DNA of 64,000 nt from DASVBE01 sp963770375 (lineage in GTDB: Bacteria; Actinomycetota; Actinomycetes; Streptosporangiales; Streptosporangiaceae): NCBI GenBank assembly GCA_963770375.1, contig CAVYPM010000029.1, positions 186,001 to 250,000 on the forward strand. The letters run 5' to 3'. Below the pieces are notes generated by a model. That model was given only the letters and a program-made list of their open reading frames with translations, did not search any database and was not told where the DNA came from. The translations under genes were made by a program, and so were the position numbers. Positions within the stretch are counted from its first letter, which is position 1; every line of letters starts with the position of its first letter. Below are positions 1-7,413 of this stretch, piece after piece.

Positions 1-71
1 TCAGCTCGATGACCGGCCGGACCGTCCGCGGCCCGGCCCTGGCACGCCGCGGGCGAGGCAGGGGTACGCGA

Positions 72-767
72 ATGGGATTGGCCGGCCGGACCGCCGTGGT
101 GACCGGCACCGCACACGGGATTGGGACCGCGATCGCCAAGGCTCTGACCGAGGACGGCGCGACCGTGCACGGCGTCGACAAGGACACCGCGGACCTGACC
201 AGCCCGCAGGCCGTGGCGGACTTCTTCGCCGCGATCGGGCCGGTCGACATCCTGGTCAACAACGCCGGCGGCGTGGTCGGCCAGACCGGCAAGCCGCTGG
301 AGGACGTGCCGCCCGAGGACTGGCACGCGGTCGTGGACGCCAACCTGACCAGCGCCTACCTGTGCATCCGGGCGGTCATCCCGGGGATGAAGGCCCGCGG
401 CTGGGGCCGGATCGTGAACATCTCCTCGGCCGCCGGGCTGACCGTCAGCCGGACCGGCATCCAGGCCTACGCCAGCGCCAAGGCCGGCCAGATCGGGCTG
501 ACCCGCCAGCTGGCCGCCGAGCTCGGCCCGTTCGGCATCACGGTGAACTGCATCGCGCCCGGGTTCATCCTGTCCAACCCGACCACGCAGATCCAGTGGG
601 ACGGCTACGGCCCCGAGGGCCAGGCCCAGATGGTGGCCGGCATCTCGATGCGGCGGCTCGGCCAGCCCGAGGACATCGCGCACGGGGTGCAGTTCTTCGC
701 CGCGGAACGGTCCGGATGGGTGACCGGGCAGACGATCGCGATTGACGGTGGCCATGCTTTCCTTTGA
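72..767 (+). CDS. SDR family NAD(P)-dependent oxidoreductase
   Basis: Short-chain dehydrogenase/reductase with a Rossmann fold, expected to oxidise or reduce a carbonyl/alcohol substrate with NAD(P) in the cytoplasm. The TGxxxGIG cofactor loop appears as VTGTAHGIG near the N-terminus. NNAGG follows, then the catalytic Ser in NISSAAG and the Tyr/Lys pair in YASAK. At 231 residues it has normal classical-SDR length. I chose ATG 72 because the Rossmann strand begins directly after it; the frame is open back to position 9. The 3' end overlaps the next gene by 14 bases, so the two are probably co-transcribed. The substrate cannot be told from sequence. Confidence 0.88.
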   Translation: MGLAGRTAVVTGTAHGIGTAIAKALTEDGATVHGVDKDTADLTSPQAVADFFAAIGPVDILVNNAGGVVGQTGKPLEDVPPEDWHAVVDANLTSAYLCIRAVIPGMKARGWGRIVNISSAAGLTVSRTGIQAYASAKAGQIGLTRQLAAELGPFGITVNCIAPGFILSNPTTQIQWDGYGPEGQAQMVAGISMRRLGQPEDIAHGVQFFAAERSGWVTGQTIAIDGGHAFL

Positions 768-2148
768 TGCGTCCGACGACGGCTACCTGAGCGAGCTCGC
801 CGAGTGGGTGGCGATCCCGTCGGTCAGCCGGGACGCCGGCCCGGAGACCATGCGGGCCGCCGCGGACTGGCTGGCCTCGCGGCTGGCGTTCGCGAACGCC
901 CGGGTCGAGGAGACCGCCGGGCACCCGGTCGTGCGCGGCGAGTGGCTGGGCGCGCCCGGTGCGCCGACCGTGCTCGTCTACGGCCACTTCGACGTGCAGC
1001 CGACCGGGTCGGCCGCGGAGTGGCTGAGTGAGCCGTTCGGGCTGACCGCGGGCACGCTGCCGGACGGCACGCCGGTGGTCCGCGGCCGCGGGTCCAGCGA
1101 CGACAAGGGCCCGGTCTACGTCGTGCTGAAGACCGCGCAGGCGTTCCTGGACCAGGAGAAGGCGCTGCCGCTGAACGTCAAGTTCCTGTTCGAGGGCGAG
1201 GAGGAGATCGGCAGCCCGCACCTGCCCGGCTACCTGGCCGAGCACGCCGGCGAACTGGCCGCCGACCTGGTGATCTCCGCGGACGGCGCGATGTGGCGGC
1301 CGTCCGAGCCGTCGGTGTCGCTGATGTCCAAGGGCCTGGTCTCGCTGGACATCACGGTCGAGGGGGCCAGCGGCGACCTGCACTCGGGCCGGTACGGCGG
1401 CACCGTGGCCAACCCGCTGCACGCGCTGGCCGAGATCGTGGCCGGCCTGCATGATCAGGCCGGCACGGTGGCCGTGCCCGGCTTCTACGACGGCATCCCG
1501 CCGCTGACCGATGAGCGGCGCGCGGTGCTGGCCGGGGTGGACTTCAGCGAGGCGGGCTACCTGGCCGCGCTGGGCCTGGCGCAGGGCCACGGCGAGGCCG
1601 GGTACAGCACGCTGGAACGGCTCTGGGAGCGGCCCACGCTGGAGGTCAACGGGATCTCCGGGGGCGGCAAGTACACGGTGATCCCGCACGCCGCGGTGGC
1701 GCACGTGTCCTGCCGCCTGGTGCCGGGCCAGGACCCCGACGCGGTCATCGCCGCGATCACCGCGCACGTCAGGGCGAACGCCCCGGCGGGCGTGACCACG
1801 GCGGTCCGGCCGGACGAGGCCCGGGTGCCGGCCTACACGATCGGCGCGGATCACCCGGCGATCCGCGCCGCCACCGCAGCGCTGGAAGCCGTGTACCCCG
1901 GCCAGCAGGTGCTGCTGACCTGCATCCCGGGCACGCTGCCCGCGTCCGACCTGTTCGAGCGGGTGCTCGGCGCGAAGACCCTGTTCTTCAGCTTCTCCAC
2001 CTCGGACGAGAAGCTGCACGCGCCGAACGAGTTCCTCCGCGTGGCCCGGCTGCGCGAGGGGATGCGGGCCTGGGAGCAGCTGTGGCGGCTCCTCGCGAAG
2101 GACGGGCCCGGGCTCAGTGGCCCGCCCGGCAAATCCCGTAATCCGTAA
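754..2148 (+). CDS. M20 family metallopeptidase (dipeptidase-like)
   Basis: Zinc-dependent M20/M28-type peptidase or amidohydrolase of about 464 residues. Metal-site motifs are visible: GHFDVQP (His78, Asp80), the bridging Asp in SSDDKGP, and the catalytic/metal Glu pair in EGEEEIGS. The insert beginning near DITVEGASGDLHSGRYG is the lid/dimerisation domain of the CNDP/ArgE-like branch. ATG 754 lies inside the end of the SDR gene; a TTG at 742 in the same frame is possible but less likely. It is part of the 0.07-4.1 kb plus-strand run. It probably hydrolyses a dipeptide or N-acyl amino acid, exact substrate unknown. Confidence 0.88.
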   Translation: MLSFDASDDGYLSELAEWVAIPSVSRDAGPETMRAAADWLASRLAFANARVEETAGHPVVRGEWLGAPGAPTVLVYGHFDVQPTGSAAEWLSEPFGLTAGTLPDGTPVVRGRGSSDDKGPVYVVLKTAQAFLDQEKALPLNVKFLFEGEEEIGSPHLPGYLAEHAGELAADLVISADGAMWRPSEPSVSLMSKGLVSLDITVEGASGDLHSGRYGGTVANPLHALAEIVAGLHDQAGTVAVPGFYDGIPPLTDERRAVLAGVDFSEAGYLAALGLAQGHGEAGYSTLERLWERPTLEVNGISGGGKYTVIPHAAVAHVSCRLVPGQDPDAVIAAITAHVRANAPAGVTTAVRPDEARVPAYTIGADHPAIRAATAALEAVYPGQQVLLTCIPGTLPASDLFERVLGAKTLFFSFSTSDEKLHAPNEFLRVARLREGMRAWEQLWRLLAKDGPGLSGPPGKSRNP

Positions 2149-2177
2149 AAATCCATCCGCAACCGGAGGACCTTGGG

Positions 2178-3014
2178 ATGTTCGTGACCATCAACGGGTG
2201 CCGGCTGAACGTCGAGGTGCTGGGGGCGGATGACGCGCCGGTGCTGATCGGCCACCACGGCGGCGGCGGGATCGGGTCGCTGGCCGAGCCGAAATCGACG
2301 TTCGGGCCGCTGGCGGACCAGTTCCGGGTGGTGGTCTTCGACGCGCGCGGCTGCGGGCAGAGCGAGGGGATCCCGCCGTACTCGCACGCCCAGTGGGCCG
2401 CGGACGTGGACGGGCTGCGGGAGTGGCTGGGCGCGGAGCAGATCGTGGTGGCCGGCGGGTCCTACGGCGGGTTCATCGCGATGGAGTACGCGATCGCCTA
2501 CCCGGAGCGGACCCGGGCGATGATCCTGCGGGACACCTCGGCCGACTCGTCCAACCTGGACCGCGCGTACGAGAACGCCAGGAACCAGGACCGGGTGGAG
2601 ATCAACTGGGCGAACTTCGACCGGTACTGGAAGGGGCAGATCACCGGCAACGAGGATCTCAAGGCCCGGTGGGCGGAGATCATCCCGCTGTACGACTTCG
2701 AGTACGACCCGGTGGCCTCGGCCGCCCGGGTGGAGGCCGGCTCCTACCGGTACGAGGCGCACAACTACTGCTTCACGCACAACATGCCCGCCTACGACCT
2801 GAAGCCGAAGCTGCCCTCGGTGACCTGCCCGACGCTGGTCACGGTGGGGCGGGCGGACTGGGTCACGCCGGTGTCGTCGGCCGAGGTGATCGCGGAGCTG
2901 ATCCCCGGGGCCCAGCTGGTCGTGTTCGAGAAGTCAGGGCACTCACCGCAATTCGAGGAGGCCGAGCTGTTCCAGCAGGTCATGCGCGATTTCCTGGCCG
3001 GGGTGACGGCCTGA
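2178..3014 (+). CDS. alpha/beta hydrolase (proline iminopeptidase-like)
   Basis: Serine hydrolase of the alpha/beta fold, 278 residues. The oxyanion region is HHGGGG, the nucleophile elbow is GGSYGG (Ser about residue 98), an acid lies after TLVTVGRADWVTP, and the catalytic His is in EKSGHSPQFEE near the C-terminus. The architecture matches proline iminopeptidase or haloalkane-dehalogenase-like hydrolases. A strong Shine-Dalgarno (GGAGG, about 2166-2170) precedes ATG 2178. The TGA stop overlaps the ATG of the next gene at 3014 (ATGA). With the M20 peptidase upstream, a role in small-peptide or amide turnover is plausible but not shown. Confidence 0.85.
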   Translation: MFVTINGCRLNVEVLGADDAPVLIGHHGGGGIGSLAEPKSTFGPLADQFRVVVFDARGCGQSEGIPPYSHAQWAADVDGLREWLGAEQIVVAGGSYGGFIAMEYAIAYPERTRAMILRDTSADSSNLDRAYENARNQDRVEINWANFDRYWKGQITGNEDLKARWAEIIPLYDFEYDPVASAARVEAGSYRYEAHNYCFTHNMPAYDLKPKLPSVTCPTLVTVGRADWVTPVSSAEVIAELIPGAQLVVFEKSGHSPQFEEAELFQQVMRDFLAGVTA

Positions 3015-4133
3015 TGGGCATCGGCGACGACTTCCGGGCGCAGCGGCGGCCCGCCGAGGGACTGCACCTGGACAGCGCGGCGTGCGGGCGCAGCGCGGTG
3101 TCCGTGCTCGACGCGGTGCACGCGCACCTGGAGCTGGAGGCCCGGGCCGGCGGCTACGTCGCCCAGGAGCGGGCCGCGCCGGCGCTGAACGCGGGCCGGG
3201 CCGCGCTGGCCGGGCTGCTCGGCGTGCCGGAGGCCGGTCTGGCGCTGACCGAGAGCGCGACCGCGTCGCTGCGCGCTGTCCTCGCCGCCTGGCCGCTGCA
3301 GGCCGGCGACGTGGTCGCGGTGGTGCCCAGCGAGTGGGGGCCGAACCTGGAGAAGTTCGCCGGCCGCGGGCTCGAGCTGGCGCTCCTGGACGTGACCGGG
3401 GACGGGCTGATCGACCTGGCCGCGCTGGAGCGGTTCCTGGCGGGCCGGCCGCCCGCGCTGGTGCAGCTGACGCAGGTGGCGTCGCACCGGGGGCTGGTCC
3501 AGCCGGTGGCCGAGGCGGCTGCGCTGTGCAAGGCCGCCGGGGTGCCGCTGTGGGTGGACGCGGCGCAGGCCATCGGGCACGTGGACGCTGCCTGCGGCGC
3601 GGACGTGATCTACGCGACCAGCCGGAAGTGGCTGACCGGGCCGCGCGGGGTGGGGCTGCTGGGCGTGGCCGAGCCGTGGTGGGGCTCGCTGAAGGTGCGG
3701 ATCCCGGCCATGCTCGGCGGCGACGCGCCGCCGGTGCGGGCGCTGGAGTCAGACGAGGCCAACGCGGCCGGGCGGGTCGGGCTGGCCGAGGCGGTGGCGC
3801 TGCATATGGCGGCCGGGCCGGAGGCGAGTGCGGGCGCGGCTGGCCGAGGTGGGCCGGATGACGCGGAAGGTGCTCGCCGACCTGCCCGGCTGGGAGGTCG
3901 TTGGCGACGTGGACGCGCCGTGCTCGACCACTGCGCTGCGGCCGCTGGACGGCCAGGACCCGGTCGCGGTCCGGCGGCGGCTGATCGACGAGCACCGGAT
4001 CGTCACGTCGGCGTCCGCGGTGGCCCGCGCGCCGCGCGAGATGACCGGGCCGATGCTGCGGGTCAGCGGGCACCTGGACTGCTCGGCGGAGGATCTCGGC
4101 GTGCTGCGGGCGGCGCTAGCTGGGCTGGGCTAG
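3014..4133 (+). CDS. egtE: EgtE-like PLP-dependent enzyme, apparent frameshift
   Basis: Class-V aminotransferase-fold protein resembling EgtE, the PLP lyase that cleaves the hercynylcysteine sulfoxide C-S bond in ergothioneine synthesis. The family-like N-terminus GLHLDSAAC and the GGYVAQERAAPALNAGR stretch are clear. PLP contacts are VDAAQ (Asp182) and the Schiff-base Lys205 in SRKWLTGPRG. The frame breaks near 3826: the C-terminal part (MTRKVLADLPGWEVVG to the stop at 4133) is in the +1 frame, as if one base were extra. Read together the two parts give a full-length protein of about 372 residues. egtA, B, C and D are not in the window. Start ATG 3014 overlaps the preceding stop. Confidence 0.75.
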
Positions 4134-4163
4134 CCGGGCTGGGCTAGCCGGGCTGGGCTAGCC
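4122..4163. repeat. three tandem 14-bp repeats carrying stops for both convergent genes
   Basis: Three exact head-to-tail copies of a 14-bp unit (GGGCTGGGCTAGCC) cover the 3' ends of the egtE-like gene and the CGNR gene. Each copy contains CTAG, so it supplies TAG on both strands. The plus-strand gene stops in copy 1 (4131-4133) and the minus-strand gene in copy 3 (4158-4160). Confidence 0.9.
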
Positions 4164-4703
4164 GGGGCGGGCCACCTTCCTGGCCCGGTAGGCGGCGACC
4201 GCGGCGCGGTTGCCGCAGCCCCCGTCGCAGTAGCGCTTGGACCGGTTCCTGGACAGGTCCACGACCACGCTGCCGCAGCCGGGGTACTCGCAGACCCGCA
4301 GCCGGCTCAGCTCGCCGGCCCGGACCACGTCGCTGACCGCCATGGCCGCCTCGACCGCCATCCGGGTGGCCAGCGGCGCGTCGGGCGGGGTGGCGTGCAG
4401 GTGGTAGTCCCACCCGTCGTGCTTGACCAGCTGCGGCACCGCGCGCGCCTCGGCCAGCATCCGGTTGAGGGTGGCCACCACCTCGCCGGGAGTCCCGGAC
4501 CACAGCTCGCGCAGCCGCGGCCGCAGCTCGCGGACCGATTCCAGCTCGGCCTGGTCCCGCTGACGGCCCCCGCTCCAGCCCCAGGCCCGGACGAACTCGT
4601 CCAGCGCGGTCAGGTCGGGCAGCTGCTCCCCGTCCGGGTCGTCGGTGTTCACCAGCGCCGCGGCAGCCTGCAGGGCCACCTCCGTGTCATGAGCAAAAAG
4701 CAT
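4158..4703 (-). CDS. CGNR zinc-finger domain protein (ABATE/CGNR)
   Basis: A 181-residue protein with the N-terminal ABATE-type helical domain (starting around NTDDPDGEQLPDL) and a C-terminal CGNR zinc finger. The finger reads CEYPGCGSVVVDLSRNRSKR followed by YCDGGCGNRAAVAAYRARK. CGNR proteins are putative DNA-binding regulators common in actinobacteria. ATG 4703 is the only sensible start. The gene is divergent from an EamA transporter with 88 bases between the start codons, so it may regulate that transporter and itself. The stop falls inside the 14-bp repeat shared with the convergent egtE-like gene. Confidence 0.85.
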   Translation of the reverse strand: MLFAHDTEVALQAAAALVNTDDPDGEQLPDLTALDEFVRAWGWSGGRQRDQAELESVRELRPRLRELWSGTPGEVVATLNRMLAEARAVPQLVKHDGWDYHLHATPPDAPLATRMAVEAAMAVSDVVRAGELSRLRVCEYPGCGSVVVDLSRNRSKRYCDGGCGNRAAVAAYRARKVARPG

Positions 4704-4791
4704 GTTGACTCCTGACAGCCTCGGCCTCTAATGTAATGACTGTAACGTACTTTGACTGATGACATTCCATCCTGATGGAGGTATCGCGGAC
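4704..4791. promoter_or_regulatory. divergent intergenic region (CGNR / EamA)
   Basis: This 88-base spacer separates two divergent start codons and is noticeably AT-richer than its surroundings. It must hold both promoters and is the obvious place for a CGNR-protein operator, although no clean inverted repeat is visible. A strong Shine-Dalgarno GGAGGT (4777-4782) sets the EamA start at ATG 4792. Confidence 0.5.
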
Positions 4792-5778
4792 ATGCGCCAG
4801 CCTGCGGGCGCCCGGGCCGGGTTCGGCCTGGCGGTGTTCTCCTCGGCGGCCTTCAGCACGTCGGGCGCGCTGGGCAAATCCCTGATCGACGCGGGCTGGT
4901 CGCCGGCCGCCGCGGTGTCGGTCCGGGTGGCCGTGGCCGCGGTGATGCTGGCGATCCCGGCCGCGGTGCTGATGCGCGGCCAGTGGCACGTGCTCCGCCC
5001 GCACACCGCCAGGATCATCGTGTACGGGCTGCTGTCCGTGGCCGGCTGCCAGCTGTGCTACTTCCAGGCCATCAGGCTGCTGCCGGTCGGTGTCGCGCTG
5101 CTGATCGAGTACCTCGGCATCGTCGGCGTGGTCGGCTGGATGTGGGCGCGGCACGGCCAGCGGCCGCGGCGGCTCACGCTGGCCGGCTCGGCGGCCGCGC
5201 TGGCCGGGCTGGCCCTGGTGCTCGGCGTGTTCGGGCACGCGACGCTGAACGTGGCCGGGGTGGCCTGGGCGCTGGGGGCCGCGTTCGGCCTGGGCGCGTT
5301 CTTCGTGCTGGCCGCGGGCAGCACCGCGGACCTGCCGCCGGTGGCGCTGGCCAGCGCCGGCATGGGCGTCGGCGCGGTGGCCCTGCTGGGCCTGGGCGGC
5401 GCGGGCGTGCTGCCGATGCACGCCACGTTCGGGTCGGTCACGTTCGCCGGCCACCCGGTGAGCTGGCTGGTCCCGGTGCTGGGCCTGTCGCTGGTGGCCG
5501 GGGTGCTGGCCTACGTGGCGGCGATCTACGGGACCCGGCTGCTCGGCCCGCGGCTGGCCTCGTTCACCGGGCTGACCGAGGTCCTGTTCGCGGTGCTGGT
5601 CGCCTGGCTGCTGCTCGGCGAGCTGCCCACGCTGATGCAGCTGGGCGGCGGCGCGCTGATCATCGCGGGCATCGCCGCGGTGCGCGCCGACGAGACCAGG
5701 AACCCGGCGAGCGCCGTAGCCCCGGCGGGCGCCGGCGAGCCTGACCGGGCGCCGGAGCCGGAGCCCGCGGGCGCCTAG
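4792..5778 (+). CDS. EamA/DMT family transporter
   Basis: Drug/metabolite transporter superfamily membrane protein, about 328 residues, with roughly ten hydrophobic segments arranged as two EamA repeats. The first repeat begins FGLAVFSSAAFSTSGALGK and the second ends in LMQLGGGALIIAGIAAVRA. It probably exports or imports a small metabolite; EamA sequence does not reveal the substrate. I chose ATG 4792 over the in-frame ATG 4759 because GGAGGT lies nine bases before it. The C-terminal tail is Pro/Glu/Ala-rich and probably cytoplasmic. It is convergent with the minus-strand glycan locus, with only three bases between stops. Confidence 0.87.
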   Translation: MRQPAGARAGFGLAVFSSAAFSTSGALGKSLIDAGWSPAAAVSVRVAVAAVMLAIPAAVLMRGQWHVLRPHTARIIVYGLLSVAGCQLCYFQAIRLLPVGVALLIEYLGIVGVVGWMWARHGQRPRRLTLAGSAAALAGLALVLGVFGHATLNVAGVAWALGAAFGLGAFFVLAAGSTADLPPVALASAGMGVGAVALLGLGGAGVLPMHATFGSVTFAGHPVSWLVPVLGLSLVAGVLAYVAAIYGTRLLGPRLASFTGLTEVLFAVLVAWLLLGELPTLMQLGGGALIIAGIAAVRADETRNPASAVAPAGAGEPDRAPEPEPAGA

Positions 5779-5781
5779 GCC

Positions 5782-7401
5782 CTAACCCGCGCCCGGGGGT
5801 GGTGCCAGGCTGACGGGATCGTTGGCCTTGCGGATCCACAGCGACACGGTGATGCCCTGGAAGTCCTCCCGGGACTGCCAGATGAAGTGGGTCTCGATCG
5901 TGTGCGCCAGGGCCCGGAACGGCGGGATGATCGGCGGGTAGGACGGCGGACGGCCGACCACCCAGATCCGGTGGTACTTCAGCATCTTCGCGCGGATCGC
6001 CCAGAAGCCCAGGTTCCGGCCCTGGAACGTGCCCAGCTTGCCGGGCGGGATGGCGATCGAGAAGTCGGTGACGTTCCGCCAGTCCTCCGGGTAGGCCAGC
6101 TTGGCCTTGCGGTAGAAGGCGGTGGCGAACAGCACCCCGTCACCGGGCTTGGCGTGGACCGCGATGTACGCGGACGGGGCGCCGAAGTCGAACAGGCGGC
6201 TTTCCGGCTGGCGGGCCGCGTTCTGCGCCCAGACGTTGGCGAACGCCACGATCAGCACGCCGGCCAGGCCGCCTGCCCACTCCAGCCGCGCCCGGCTGTA
6301 CCGGGCGCGCAGCCAGTGCCCGATCCGGGTCAGCCCGGACCCGGCCAGCAGCGCCGCGCCCATTTCGCCGTACAGCACGTACCGGTCCACGTACATGGGG
6401 CGGAAGACGAACGACTCGATGATCAGCAGCACCGCGGGAAGCATCAGCGGCGCGGCGACCGCGGGCAGCGTGACCGTGCCGCCGGACGAGCGCCAGTCCG
6501 CCCGGCGCAGCGGCAGGAAGGCGGCCGCGCAGAAGCCGCCGACGAAGATCGGGGCGAAGATGCCGCCGCCGAAGTAGTCGTGCACCTGGAGCAGCAGCGC
6601 GGTCCCGCCGGGCGAGGTGATCCAGTCAATCACCCCGGATTCCCGGCTGCTGAGCCACAGCAGCGGGCCGACCAGGATGACCGCGGCCAGCGAGAACAGC
6701 GCCCAGCGCCGGATCGCGGCCTTGCCGGGCCCGGACAGCCACAGGGTGACCGCGTGCGCGGCGAGCACCCCCAGCGCCAGCTCGTTCAGGTAGGCGGTGA
6801 CCGTCAGCACCACCGCGTACGCCGCCCACCACCGCCAGGCCGTCCCCGGCGCGCGGGCCTCGGCGGCGATAGCGTGGATCAGGATCAGCGTCAGCGCGGC
6901 CACGCCCGCCATGACCATCGCGTAGGACCGGGCGGTCTGCGCGTAGTAGCTGATCGACGGGGTGACCGCCATGATCAGGGCGGCGAACACCGCGGTCCAC
7001 CCCGAGCCGGTCAGCCGCCGGGCGATGACCGCGACCAGGCCGACCGCGACCGCCATCGCGATCACCGAGGGCACCCGCAGCACGGCCGGGCTGGTGCCGA
7101 CCTTGGCCCACACGTGCATGAGCGCGTAGTAGAAGCCGTGCACCGCGTCGACCCGGCGCAGCAGGTGCTGCAGCTGGTGCCAGTTGAGCAGCGCGGCCCA
7201 CTTGGTGGCGACCTCGTCGTTGCCCATGGAGCCCTGCCGGGCCAGGCCCCACAGGCCCATCCCGATCATGACCACGAACCCGACCGCGGCGGGCACGTAC
7301 CAGCGCAGGCCGGTGGACCACCGGCCCGGCGGCGCCGGCGGCCCGTCCCCGGTGACCGGGAGCTCGTGCCACTCGTGCTGCCGCACCGGAGCCTGACTCA
7401 C
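5782..7401 (-). CDS. polytopic GT-C/GT39-like glycosyltransferase
   Basis: Membrane protein of 539 residues with about ten transmembrane segments. Its first extracytoplasmic loop carries the acidic GNDEVATKW motif typical of polyprenyl-phosphate-sugar-dependent GT-C (GT39/ArnT-like) enzymes. A soluble domain follows from about residue 390 (NAARQPESRLFDFGAPSAY onward). It is expected to transfer a sugar from a lipid carrier on the outer face of the membrane. It is the last gene of the minus-strand galactan operon, 12 bases after the GlfT2-like gene, which supports a role in decorating that envelope polysaccharide. The acceptor is unknown. Confidence 0.78.
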   Translation of the reverse strand: MSQAPVRQHEWHELPVTGDGPPAPPGRWSTGLRWYVPAAVGFVVMIGMGLWGLARQGSMGNDEVATKWAALLNWHQLQHLLRRVDAVHGFYYALMHVWAKVGTSPAVLRVPSVIAMAVAVGLVAVIARRLTGSGWTAVFAALIMAVTPSISYYAQTARSYAMVMAGVAALTLILIHAIAAEARAPGTAWRWWAAYAVVLTVTAYLNELALGVLAAHAVTLWLSGPGKAAIRRWALFSLAAVILVGPLLWLSSRESGVIDWITSPGGTALLLQVHDYFGGGIFAPIFVGGFCAAAFLPLRRADWRSSGGTVTLPAVAAPLMLPAVLLIIESFVFRPMYVDRYVLYGEMGAALLAGSGLTRIGHWLRARYSRARLEWAGGLAGVLIVAFANVWAQNAARQPESRLFDFGAPSAYIAVHAKPGDGVLFATAFYRKAKLAYPEDWRNVTDFSIAIPPGKLGTFQGRNLGFWAIRAKMLKYHRIWVVGRPPSYPPIIPPFRALAHTIETHFIWQSREDFQGITVSLWIRKANDPVSLAPPPGAG

Positions 7402-7413
7402 TGCGTTACTGCC

